64,000 bases of DNA, taken from NCBI GenBank assembly GCA_921293015.1, contig OV121093.1:26980622-27044621 (forward strand), read 5' to 3'. This document shows, one piece after another, positions 11,256-22,859 of this stretch (its first letter is position 1; each line of letters opens with the position of its first letter). The notes below the pieces were generated by a model that did no database searches, had not been told where the DNA came from, and saw nothing but the letters and a program-made list of their open reading frames with translations. The translations under genes were made by a program, and so were the position numbers. Origin of the DNA: Phorcus lineatus. Its lineage: Eukaryota; Mollusca; Gastropoda; Trochida; Trochidae.

Positions 11256-12885
11256 GGAGCGGTGTTTTGCGATGTTAGCAAAGCATTTGATAAAGTTTGG
11301 CACAAGGGAATACTGCAGAAATTAAGATCATATGGAATTGAAGGCAAATTATTGAATTGGTTTGAAAGTTACCTAAATGATAGAACCCAGCGAGTTGTTA
11401 TTAATGGACACGCATCAAATCCCAAACATGTATTAGCAGGCGTCCCTCAAGGTTCTCTTTTGGGACCCCTATTATTCATTATATACATTAATGATATTGT
11501 AGATGAAATTGACAGTAACATCCGACTTTTCGCAGATGACACTTCTCTGTATGTCATAATTGATGACCTTAATGTAACTGCAAACTGTTTAAATAATGAT
11601 CTGTCATTGATTGCAAACTGGGCCAAAAAGTGGAAGGTTTCTTTTAATCCTAAAAAAACTAAGTCAATACTATTTAGCAGAAAAATAAATAGGAGCATTA
11701 AACCTAATCTAATAATGAACGGTGAAACAATTGAAGAAGTAGAAAGTCATAAGCATCTAGGCTTGACCCTTCAAAGCAACTGTTACTGGGATGTCCATAT
11801 AAACTCTATGATCAAAAAAGTTAGTCCCCTGATTAACTGTTTAAGAAGTCTGAAATATCGGCTATCGCGAAAAAGTCTAGAAATTATTTATAAATCTTTC
11901 ATAATACCAATATTTGATTATTGTGGGCATATTTGGGATAATTGTACTCAAGAGCAATGTAACTTACTAGAAAAGCTGAACTTGGATGCGTTAAGATCAA
12001 TATGTGGAGCAGTTCGCGGAACAAGCCACAAGGCACTTTATGACGAAACGAATAAGAAACCACTAGCAGAACGTAGATATATATCTAAATTGACTACTTT
12101 TTATAAAATGAAAAAGAATCTAGCACCTCAATATCTTAATGACCTCCTACCAAAAACACCCAGTACGAATGACTATAATCTCAGAGAAAATTCATCCGTG
12201 CGAACAATAAAGTGTAGAACGGCGACTTATGCCAGGTCTTTTTTACCTGACACAATACAACTGTGGAATTCATTAAATCCTCACATCCAAAATATAGATA
12301 CATTATCCGGTTTAAAAAATCTAGAAATACTAATGTTAACTTCGATATTAATTATAAATATATATGGTTCAAGAATCCCGCCTCAGGCTCCGTTGTAGTG
12401 ACTTGAATGCCGACAAGTTTGATAGACATATCGTGGACAGCCCAGAGTGCTCATGCGGTCACCCAATTGAAAACGCCGTACACTATTTTTTCACATGCCA
12501 CAAATACACAGAATTAAGACAGAATTCTTTCTTCTATTTGAAAGGATTTAGTATTAATACAGTACATCGGTCTCAAACGACGATCTTAACAAATTATTGA
12601 TCATGAAGTCTATTCATCAATATATAATAAAATCTTATCGATTTGACTCCTTTTAAGCACTTGAATATGTAATGAATGCCACGCAAACAACATGATATTC
12701 ATGTAAAACCACTATCTTTAAATTTGAAGTTTAGTTGTGAATTGGACATGTGTCACTAATATGAGTTTGTATTTATTTATATGTAACTGTATCGGAGCGG
12801 CCTTGATATAAGCTCTGCGGAGCTTGTTGACCAATCCATTCATGTATATATATATATATAAACATGAATACATATGTTTAAATCG
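11256..12885 (+). pseudogene. 5'-truncated non-LTR retrotransposon (LINE) with reverse transcriptase
   Basis: Begins directly inside the reverse transcriptase domain: motif A (VFCDVSKAFDKVWHKG), motif B (AGVPQGSLLGPLLF) and the catalytic FADD box follow in order, then the thumb region to about residue 380. A shift of frame near 12340-12370 separates this from a second frame (to 12600) with a CSCGHPIENAVHYFFTC knuckle, the usual C-terminus of Jockey/CR1-group elements. Endonuclease and ORF1 are missing. The 3' end is a TA-rich tail. The direct repeat ACTCTTCCT flanks it (11247-11255 and 12886-12894), a 9-bp target duplication in the satellite. The first ten residues of the 389-codon frame come from satellite sequence, not from the LINE. 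Inactive. Confidence 0.85.
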
Positions 12886-12903
12886 ACTCTTCCTCAGTAT
12901 TCA

Positions 12904-13363
12904 CATTCTCTCCCAACAGAGGTAGCTCCGTCATAAATTCCTATACTACCTCTGTCCTAATACGAAGGTTTCTTGTGCTTTAGGCATATGCCCCTACCGG
13001 CGCGATATTGCAACTTAAACTACCTGGCAATATTTCAACCAATGAAAACACCGAATGCATGAATAACATATTTGTTGACACACAGACCTATGTAATGATG
13101 CAGTTGCAAAAATGAGGCGTTTTTGTTCTATAAAGAAGACTCAAAGTGCCATCTGCATATTCGGAAAAAAATTTGCTTTTGGAAAGCTTACGGAAATAAT
13201 TTAGACGATTTAAATGATACATTTTGAAACGGCGTCGCTGATTGCACAACTAACTTTGATTGCATCCAATCAGATTTCTACATTTCGTGCACAAGAAACC
13301 TTCGAAATGGGACAGAGGTAGTATAGGAATTTATGACGGAGCTACCTCTGTTGGGAGAGAATG
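12904..13363. mobile_element. 460-bp MITE with 75-bp inverted repeats and 9-bp target duplication
   Basis: Terminal inverted repeats 12904-12978 and 13289-13363 (start CATTCTCTCCCAACAGAGG) match with three differences in 75 bp. CAGTATTCA flanks both sides (12895-12903, 13364-13372) and occurs once, uninterrupted, at the same place in the neighbouring satellite units, proving the 9-bp duplication. Long inverted repeats plus 9-bp duplications are typical of Mutator-like (MULE) elements; that class is inferred. No transposase. Confidence 0.88.
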
Positions 13364-13931
13364 CAGTATTCATTATATACAGAATAACAAGTCAATCGTT
13401 AACAAATAAATAAATTAACATTTTGAAGCTCAGATGTGATATTTATTTCAATAAATACTTCTTATACATAATGATAATGATCCCCAACTCTTCTATGTAT
13501 ATACAATTCTATTCTAATTTATCATAAGTGAACATCTGGGACATAACTCTTCCTCAGTATTCATTATTTACAGAATAACAAGTCAATCGTTAACAAATAA
13601 ATAAATTAACATTTTGAAGCTCAGATGTGATATTTATTTCAATAAATACTTCTTATACATAATGATAATGATCCCCAACTCTTCTATGTATATACAATTC
13701 TATTCTAATTTATCATAAGTGAACATCTGGGACATAACTCTTCCTCAGTATTCATTATTTACAGAATAACAAGTCAATCGTTAACAAATAAATAAATTAA
13801 CATTTTGAAGCTCAGATGTGATATTTATTTCAATAAATACTTCTTATACATAATGATAATGATCCCCAACTCTTCTATGTAAATACAATTTTATGGTCGC
13901 CCAGTCACCATTCTCCCACTGTAGAAGTTGT

Positions 13932-15027
13932 TACTGAAAGCAATATGAATATTATTTTTAACTTATAACAAATAAATAAACTAACATTTTGAAACTTCTT
14001 TTAATAAATACTTCTTATACACATGATGACTGGTAATGATCCCCGACTCTTCTGTGTATATGGTTTAAACATATGTTTTTTCGTATCAAATTTGGATTGG
14101 TGAACAAGCCATGTGACCTATTTTAACGCCGCTCCAATACAAAATTCATCAATTTGGACACAGAACATAACGAAATTAAGAAATAAAAAACTAATGAAAA
14201 CATATTTGTGATATAAATATCATAGCATTATGAAAATTATCAAGTGTTGGGTATGACTAGACAATGGGTAAACTGCAGCTTATGATTATAAACGTTAATT
14301 AAATTCAAAGTAATTTTAGTTGTTGAGGAAATCAAGGAAATCGTTTACTTTTTTTGATGAACTCATGTGGAGATTGAAGGTTATCACTGTTCCTTAAGTA
14401 CAAGTAATCTTTTTTTAAAAACAAGTTTGCAAATGCAACATTTTCCTGTAATTGGTGAAATTTGTTTTTCTTTTCGTGAGAACAAATTATTTCCATAAGT
14501 AAAAGGGATAGTGCCTTTAAAGCCAAGTACATGTGTACCGATGTAATATTCAAATTGGAACGTTAAATCAGTTATAGTAATTGTACTTATAAAGCAACTG
14601 GAATTGTTATTTGTAATATAAACTATCAAAAACATGTTATAGACAAAATACGAAAACATAACAAATTGAAAAATAAAATAATCTTGTATTCTATTTGTAT
14701 ATACACATACTAAATTTTCTATTATCTGCAACAGGAACATGATCTTTTAAAGCACTAAAACTGCATAAAACTTATTTTTAAAAAACAATCTAAGATACAC
14801 AACACTTGAAATTGAGCTCTTTCTGTTATCGTATGCAAACTATATATTATTTCCCAGGTAATAACGCTTCATAAGGATAGGAATTTACTCTGATATCGAA
14901 AAAACAAAAGTTTTGGAACAATTGATAACGATACTTTTGTAAATGAACTCCTAATTGTATACTTACGGGAAAGTTTTCAAATTAACAATACTATAGATGA
15001 AAGTAAAAGCAAGCCATTTGGAAAGCC
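13932..15027. other. Diverged satellite relic, otherwise no gene
   Basis: 13960-14062 is a decayed satellite unit. Two overlapping minus-strand frames at 14332-14740 are AT-driven and show no domain or splice sites. Confidence 0.5.
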
Positions 15028-15938
15028 TTGCTTCACCAGCGTATTGCTTCCTTTTCGGAATTTTCACCCAGTGTTTCCTGAGAAATTGAGGCTTGATCTT
15101 TAAGGATGTCCGTTCCTTAAATTTAAAGTATTAAACTTTTTTTCTCTCTTTTTTTTTCAAAATTTTAGTGTATTTGCTTGAATAACAAGATGGGGGTTTG
15201 TGATGGTTTATTCGATATATTTTAGGATAAAGATCCCTTGGTCAGTCAGAGATTTAGCATGGGAGTCAATGGGGAAATAATGGCCTTTTTTGAGAAATCT
15301 TAAATTTAAATTAGTTCCTGTATTAAACATTTTTAGATGAAAACATGTTTGAGTTAACGTAATTTTCTTCCAGAAAACAGTATAAAATATATATGGTACT
15401 GTGGGTTTTTTTAGCCGCTATGGCACAACATGTATTCAAATTAATTAATTCAAATTAAATTAAATTATCAACATTCAAGCTATTTGTGGACTAAAAACAT
15501 GCTTTCTCCACTCATTATCTAAAAATCTACCTGAACGCATACATACAAATCATATCCTATCAACAACATCTACTTTCTTAGAAAAACAGATTATAGAACT
15601 TGCTCAAATGATAGTTACAATTAAAAATTGCTGAGTCAGCAAAATTGTGAATTATTTCAAAATGAAAAATACTACGTTTCTTAATTTTGATGAATATTTA
15701 ATCAGAAATCATCAAAATTGAGAAATTGCAGCTTCATTTTGGTTTATTATATAAGAACATTATGATTTAAGGTTATTTGAGTTTTGTCACTGTGACTGAG
15801 GAGCGAACATCCTTAAAATAAATCGAGATTTAGTCAATATCCAAACTTCAATGTGTGGCCACAAGAACATAGGTGCAACGGGTGATGGAATCATCTACAT
15901 AAAGAATAAGCACTGTTACATTGCAAGAAAAGATATAT
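15028..15938 (+). pseudogene. PAN-like head exon, copy 2, split by a MITE
   Basis: The first part (15028-15102) aligns with the head-exon family up to CFLRN, then hits TGA. The second part (15816-15938) continues the alignment with SISKLQC and, after a one-base shift, GDGIIYIKNKHCYIARK. Between them lies a 711-bp TA-flanked MITE. The start ATG is TTG, there are at least three stops and a frameshift, and the donor GT is ATAT. A dead copy; no tail exon was recognised for it. Confidence 0.7.
15103..15813. mobile_element. 711-bp TA-flanked MITE
   Basis: Ends are AGGATGTCCGTTCCT and its inverted AGGAGCGAACATCCT, flanked by TA on both sides (15101-15102, 15814-15815), as for Tc1/mariner-type insertion. 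Removing it rejoins the two halves of a head exon, confirming the borders. Interior AT-rich, no transposase. Confidence 0.75.
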
Positions 15939-16996
15939 ACAGTACGAGTGTACACGTGATTCAATTTAAATGAGTGATAGAAATTATGTTTTTAGTGTCC
16001 AGGGTGAACAGAAAAACATATATTTTTATCTAACGTCTACATAATAACAATTCTTGATAAATTTAAAAAAGTTTAACACCTTGTGTATCAAAGGTGCAGT
16101 AGTACGTTTTTTAAATAGATAAATTGATCTCACGAAAATCAAAATAAATGGGTCAAATTGCAAGACAATGTTTTATTGTCAAAATAAGAAGTCTTAAAAG
16201 GAACGAACCATAATTAATTAGGATATGTGAAGCGATTCCCCTACTTAAAAGGTTTGAAATGTATGTGTTCGTACAAAATTGTCTGCTAGTGGTATATGCT
16301 TTATGCTTGATTATTTTATCAAAGATGATAGGGTTGACCAATCGGATATTTTGACCCTCTGAGGATAATACATTTCGCATAAACTAAAGTTTAATTAGGA
16401 AATGTTGAGAAAAATAAATTTTCAAAATAAGTGCTAAATCCCCTTTGAACAATGGGATGTTTGAGTTCATTTGCTTAATGCAATACATTCTACTCAAGTC
16501 AGGTGATAGTGGGGTGACAGTGAAATGAACCATTGTGTGTGAACCATTGTGTGTGTGAACCATTGTTCACACAATGGTCAATACCAAAGATAACAGGGCT
16601 GTCTTGAAACAGTACCACTACTGTCTTAACTAAAACAACTTATGTCAGAGTCGTTGTCAATATCAGCCTTCTTAAATCATACAATATGATGTCAACTTGG
16701 CACCTATACTCGTTTGCCAAAGTACTCGTTTTACGTTACATATGGGTTGATAATCGATAAATTTACAAATTGGTTTTATAGATATCACTGGAAGGAGGAA
16801 TTGGGCATCATTGGTGTTGCTGCAAACGAATTTTAAATTCAATCGTTTCATGAAAAGTAGATACATTTGGTCGCTATTTCTCTATTATCTATGCCTAAAC
16901 AATCGAACAACTAATTAAGAAAACGTATTCTATATCTACTTGTCATGTAATTCATCAAAACATTTTGTGTTTGATTATCATTCCTTGGGTAAAAGG
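15939..16996. other. No gene seen
   Basis: AT-rich. 16530-16580 is a small local repeat of GAACCATTGTGTG ending in an inverted copy. Short minus-strand frames at 16153-16380 and 16672-16866 lack supporting features. Confidence 0.45.
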
Positions 16997-17480
16997 TAGT
17001 GGTGTAACGATTCATCGATAGTATCGATGTTTGCATCGTCTACTACGCGATACGAGTGCATCGATACGAAACTCATTTAGGCAATATATCAGGATATTTA
17101 TATCGTGAAGGTCCACGATACATCGATGTATCGCCAAAAGAGACAATATATTCTGATACTGTTAACATAATATGTTACAAACAAATAACTCTCTATTTCA
17201 GAGATTAGAGTGATCACACAAACAGAACATTTATGATATTTGTAATGTAATGTTTATGACAGTTTGGTATCTATGGAAAAACATTACTTTTCTATGTCCT
17301 ATATATTCTTCTTTAATAAATTGTAGAGAATCGGGATACGTATTGTATCGCAACTACTGTATCGTGATGATAATCGTCTCGCAGGTTCCTTTGCAATACT
17401 TCAATGATATATTGTCTCGCCTAATAAAACTGGAATCGGGATATATCGTCTTGCCACTGAGGCCACAATACACAGGTCTA
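16997..17480. mobile_element. hAT-like non-autonomous element
   Basis: The 8-bp direct repeat GTAAAAGG flanks it exactly (16989-16996 and 17481-17488). The left end TAGTGGTGTAACGATTCATC and the inverse of the right end both start with TAG, with a weakly matching GTGT segment; a second inverted pair (AGTGG...ACGAT) lies slightly inside the right end. The interior is rich in ATCGAT and TATCG words. The 8-bp duplication and TAG ends fit the hAT superfamily. No transposase; the frame at 17250-17516 is incidental. Confidence 0.65.
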
Positions 17481-20400
17481 GTAAAAGGTTTGTTTGATTC
17501 ATCTAATCATAAATAAATTTAGACACAAAGATGATTCGATGATCTTACAAACGTAAATACAAACTAGCTTTTTGAAGATAGAATAGCTGTTTTTTTAGTT
17601 TTCCAGAAATATACCACTTTTCAATGTGAAACATTACAGACAAGGTCATTCTTGTTATATATTAAGTATTTTTCTGGTCAAAGCTACAAGTTGCAGATTC
17701 AATTTGATAGAAATGGACGATAATAGAAGAAATCATATACCTTTTTACAGTGCCTTAAAAGTAAACATAGCCTTAGTAGCTGCTTACTGTACCCAGACTC
17801 TAATATGTACTAAGCAAGTGGATTATGGTATTTGAGAAGCATGTTCATTTTTACATGTATTCCTCTGCTCCTCCTTATCTAAATGTATTTTTACAGCAAA
17901 AATGTTTTTCAAACATTCATAAGTTTCATTGTCTGCTGTATATGTATACTCGAATGATAGGAATACTTATTCAATTTCATCATTTTACCAAAAGGCTTAT
18001 CTGGGATGTTTCATCAAATGGTAAAATTTATTCACAATTCCTGCGATAACTTTGTGATTTTTAAGACACACAGTTGACTGAACAGTGATAACAAAAGTTA
18101 ATCAAATTCCAACTGACATTTAAACGTACATTATCCAAACGCATTCAAGTAAATGATTAGAACTAATATAGAAAAAAAATTTGTGGAAGAGTTGAAACAT
18201 GTTTTGATTAGAGTTTCTAGTAAAAAGAGCTTATCGTGATATAGTTAATACCCTTTGTAGCTTTATGTAATTGATAATACATTTCTATAACTTGCCTATG
18301 TAAGTGATTAGGTAAGAGATATTTGTCTTCTCAAGTTTTTAAAGTGGATATAGTGAAATCGTTAAGTTCATCATGGATATTCAACCGCAGCTGTTGCATT
18401 TGTCATATTTGGCAATGACGTGAAAGCAAATATGATTTTGATTTGAATCCAAACAAGTGAATGTTTGATTTCCTCAGAGAAAAATATGACATCGTGAAAA
18501 TATTCAATGTTTTTAAATCATATCATGTTTTCTAAATATACGTTATTATAGTTAAAACTAGATGTGTTGATCCGTCGGATTTTGTAATTGAAGTGTTACA
18601 GCTGGGCCAGCTCAATTGTGATGATATTCGGGTTTGCGCGACACGGAATAGGAGTGTAATTCTCTAGATGTAATAACGGACTTCGGTACGTATATTACAA
18701 TACAGCTAGTTTAACTTGATTGAACATACCCCAAATTTCACCCACATTTGGATCAAAGTCCATTCATTAAAAAATTAATAAAATTCATTCAACATCTTTG
18801 GACGTCGAAACGTTATTGTAAGATGACCTCAAATGAATACATCAATAATCAAAATTAGTATAATGCATATGATATAATAATCAGATTAAATTGTTAAATG
18901 GTAACGTCTAGTTTTAGATACTTATTTTCAAAGAATATTAAATGAAGCCCAGATGAGTACCATATTTGTTAAACAGGCTTGTTTCCGAATATAGTATGCT
19001 GAAATCGACAATAATTATTGTCTTTGTCTCCCGCTGATAAAATGATATGAATGTCAGAAATCGCAATGTCTCTCATGTGTATGTAGGACAGAGACCATTG
19101 AAGCCACTCAGCTAGCATTCTGAAATAATATCTTTACCAAGTTTCACTTCGAGTCAAGTGAAAGCAAGCGGTGGTAAATTTATAAATTGATTAGAGTTGT
19201 CAATAAGACTTTTTCCTGATTTCATCTTTACAGTAAAGGTGATACTTTAGCATGTTATCGAATATTCTCCAATACCCGGATATATTTAACGGCAAATGTC
19301 TCCTGGCTCTATAGATAACAAATCACTGAAATTATTTTAACTCAGCAAAATTGACATTTGGTCCGAAAGAGATCAGGGTATTAGGAAGGAGCGAGAGCGA
19401 ATTCATATATGCTGATTTAGCAGGATATCATGTACCTTGATACAGCATGATGACCGAGATTTTGTTAAGTTGGATGGTTGCTTAGGTCACTCTTATTTGA
19501 AAATGAGCATAACAGATATTGGTTTCGTCTTATTGTATCGAATACATCCTGAGGATGAAATATTACAATAATATGTAAAGAAATGTGTATATAGACAACA
19601 TCAAATTGGCACTTCTTGCTTAGTATGTTGTTATTTCATGAATCGCTTTTTAGGGTATAAGTGAGATTTTTCTCGGGTTCATGGGAAAACATGTCCTGCA
19701 CGGAAAAATGCCATGGAGAAAATGTTCATATGAATGTGAAAGACATTGGAATTATTTCCGATGTAGACTGATTTCACAGAGGACGGTCATTCATGAATAT
19801 AAAAAGAACAAAATGAGAGATTAATATCTATTGTTGAACCTTTGAAAAATGGTACTAACAATATTCTAAACCTCGTTAGCATATGTATATGTTTTGTCGA
19901 CTATGGGTGAACGTATCGCTATCAATATATCAAATTGATTGGCAAACTCTAATTAGAAATATGTAAGTGCCATTTCTACAAATATCAACCATATCTTTCC
20001 CCTAAAATAAATATTTCCCGTAAATGATTCAGTTTTAATTGCTCTGTTCTACTCAGATTACCTTTATTGACTTGGATGTCAGAGCCCAAAAAGTACTCAT
20101 TATGTTTTAACAACATTATCAACATTGATGATTACTTTTTCAGGGATTTCAATTCTTTACCTTTAAATGTCTTTTGACAAACTGATCATCTGCGTTCACA
20201 CAGCTCAATACAAGCAGCTGACGTACCGAACGTAAGGTATAAATAGTCCCCTCTGTTGAGAAAATATACGGAATGTATAGATGTAGAGCAGCATGCACCT
20301 TAATCGTGTCATTCCAATGGGTAAAGAGGGCACTCTAGCAATAAATTGAAAATGAATGAATTTGACTTCTATACCTAAATTAGTGTCATTTTTTTATATT

Positions 20401-21048
20401 TAAGTGATGTCTATATAAGTCTCTGTAATTCGAAGATGCAGTTTTTAAATCATCTGTTTATAAAATAATTGTCATCCTTTCTTATATCAGCATAGAATTA
20501 GAATTAATTTCAGCAAAATAAATTAATAATGCTCGTTCGTCTTATACTCCATATCAAACATGGAACTTTTCATCAACCTACGAGATTCTTAATGTTTTTA
20601 TAATCTAATAGTGATATTGACTGTTTGAATAATCAAAGTTATTATAAAATACATAATAAAGTGATAAGCACTCCATTTTCTATCGATACTTAACATTCCA
20701 ACAATTCATTTGCAATTGTAACTTTACAAAAATTTAAAAGGTCGTATACATATCATTTAAACTTTTTCGCTATCTGTATGTGTTTGCTTTTTTCTTATTT
20801 GCTCATACGTAATCATTATATATGCTGAGAAAATAGATTAATTAAGTACACCTGCACTATTCTTTTCTGCGATGGCCTTATACATTCATGTAGCTTGTGC
20901 TGGTGTCTGCTTTCCGTTTACCCCTCTGTCCACTCGTAAAATAAATCTACTTTCGACTTCTTATTCATATCAAATGACTCTCAAGGAGTATAACTGTGTG
21001 TACATATCTCTCAATCAAAAGCGTTTACAATTGTGTTATGAGGACTAT
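17481..21048. other. Long AT-rich stretch without a recognisable gene
   Basis: No frame with domain features, and no paired splice sites around a conserved stretch. The frames at 17626-18049 and the start of the frame at 20872 are short and low-complexity. A 5' exon of the plus-strand gene at 22.6-25.7 kb could lie here, but I cannot point to one. Confidence 0.4.
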
Positions 21049-21413
21049 GTCCCTCCACTGAGAGTCATAGGCTATGTCCTCAAACTCAACTCAATCTTTA
21101 AATGGAGAACAAATACTCCTTGTCCCTCCACTGAGAGTCATAGGCTATGTCCTCAAACTCAACTCAATCTTTTAATGGAGAACAAGTATTCCTTGTTCCT
21201 CCACTGAGAGTCATAGGCTATGTCCTCAAACTCAACTCAATCTTTTAATGGAGAACAAATACTCCTTGTCCCTCCTCTGAGAGTCATGAGCCACGTCCTC
21301 AAACTCAACTCAATCTTTAAATGGAGAACAAATATTCCTTGTTCCTCCACTGAGAGTCATAGGCTGTCATCAAACTCAACTCAATCTTTTAATGGAGAAC
21401 AAATACTCCTAGA
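21049..21413 (+). repeat. 73-bp minisatellite, about 5 copies
   Basis: Units contain GTCCCTCCACTGAGAGTCAT, CTCAAACTCAACTCAATC and TGGAGAACAAATACTCC. They differ by single bases and small gaps (the last unit lacks several bases after AGGCT). Not coding: 73 is not a multiple of three and the frames drift. Confidence 0.88.
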
Positions 21414-22645
21414 AGACTGAAATCGTGTGTACAGACAGACTCAACAATTCGGGTTAATATTCATAATTTAGGGACTCTGTCCCCCCTAACGAGAGCCTTT
21501 GGGTCAATGCTCAAAGAACGATCTTTTTCTAAGTCCGTGAAGGCTTAAGAGAGAGCAATGTGTAACCAAATTGTACACTCTCTGATTTTTCACATTGGCT
21601 TATCAGGAAAGAGTATTTCGTGCTGTCATGGTTATCTCTCTGCCTTTTTCGATTTTTCATGTTTCTAATAAAAGTAATTCAACACTGCAGTAGTGTGAGC
21701 AGCGCTTGATGCATTAAATCATAACGCATAAACACATTCTGAATAGTTAATATTTTACATATTTCCACTGAGAAGAAATGGAAAACGTTTCAACTTTTAA
21801 ATCACGAAATTTATTCGGATAGTATACATAGTATTCTATCAACAAGAATAGACTTTTTGGCATCGTCACATAGTGAAAAAGGCTTAAACTACATGTCTTC
21901 TGTCACATGACACTTTGAATAGATGTTACTTAATGGCTAACGAAAGCACAAATTACAACAAAATTAGACCAACTAGTTAGATAAGTTTTTCTATGATATA
22001 GACTGTTGAGTTTGAAAACTGTTATGAAACGACAATAAAAAGGACTGCAAATATGGATGATAGAATAAAACTCAACTTCGTTCTAAATTAACAGCGTTAG
22101 AATTTTATGTCTTCGTACCTTAGCACTTTTTTGTACCTATTAGTTATACAATGTATGTAATAAGAAAACACGATGTTAAAATATCTAAATGTATTTGGAA
22201 CCTTTGCTAATGGGATCCAGGCGTAGTTAACTTTTAAAGATATACCACTGCACGATTTTAAAGATAAAAAGTATGATTGTTTACCATTCTGAACACTATA
22301 GGATGTGTTTAGCATTTGCCAACACAGGGACAAACAGCCTACAGAGAGAGAATCTACAAATTTCACAGACATTGGTTTGAATTATTTCTCAATGAGATTA
22401 TCAAAACAGAGAAGTCGTATTTGTGTCACTCGCCAAACGTCTGGCATTAGCAAAAAAGGGAAACCCTGTCTAAATGCAATAAGCAAAACAGAAATGCATC
22501 TTTAAACATTGTCCAAACAGATCTGTGACATTATCAAGTTAGAACGCACGCTGTGACATTGGAACGACATCCCTGTGAATTAGCCCAAACAGGAACGACG
22601 TTTCGGTGACATTACCAAATCAAGAAGCACGACTATACTGAAACA
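21414..22645. other. 5' region of gene B; no exon assigned
   Basis: 22500-22640 carries loosely repeated words such as GTGACATT and AGAACG. A frame at 22305-22505 has spacing vaguely like a PAN head (CVTRQTSG...PCLNA) but no donor site and no signal peptide, so it is not called. Confidence 0.4.
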
Positions 22646-22859
22646 ATGTTGTACCAAGCGGTCTGTGGTCTTGCTGTTCCCATACTCCAATGTTTCCTGA
22701 TGAGAAATGATGCTTTACAGCACGGCTCCATCACTACAGTCCATTTGATATCCTCTTCTAAACTTCATTGTTTGACGAAGGGCCTGCAGGGGACATTGTC
22801 ACGTCTCCTCATCTACACTGAGGACCGAAAATGCTTCATTGCTGGACCAAAAGAATCGT
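22646..22859 (+). CDS. Gene B, PAN-like head exon
   Basis: Encodes 71 codons plus one base (MLYQAVCGLAVPILQCFLMR...). It keeps the family pattern without any stop: a Cys before a hydrophobic stretch, QCFL, SSSKLHC, and a second Cys in EDRKC. The donor GTATGTAAAG follows directly (22860). The phase-1 end joins in frame to the tail exon at 24473. Compared with paralogs, the Gln codon before CFL is CAA instead of CAG; this keeps the residue but would destroy an acceptor AG, supporting a reading in which the exon starts further upstream. No convincing cleavable signal peptide is seen, so a 5' exon may be missing. Probably extracellular by analogy with PAN proteins; function unknown. Confidence 0.6.

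Larger units (their letters stand above)
11216..13931. repeat. 191-bp satellite array carrying two nested insertions
   Basis: Units of 191 bp contain CATAACTCTTCCTCAGTATT and AGCTCAGATGTGATATTTAT. Intact units begin near 13364, 13552 and 13743. The first unit is split: it starts at 11216, is broken by a LINE (11256-12885), continues for nine bases, is broken again by a MITE (12904-13363), then resumes. Removing the MITE and one target copy restores exactly the 191-bp spacing. A diverged partial unit lies at about 13960-14062. Confidence 0.9.

Noticed and set aside
14332..14740. Two overlapping minus-strand frames of 73 and 118 codons
   Set aside because: AT-driven composition and mutual overlap in different frames.
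20872..21420. Plus-strand frames of 111 and 66 codons
   Set aside because: They translate the 73-bp minisatellite; frames drift between units.
22305..22505. Possible first (signal/PAN) exon for gene B
   Set aside because: A weak resemblance in Cys spacing, but no signal peptide and no donor site.
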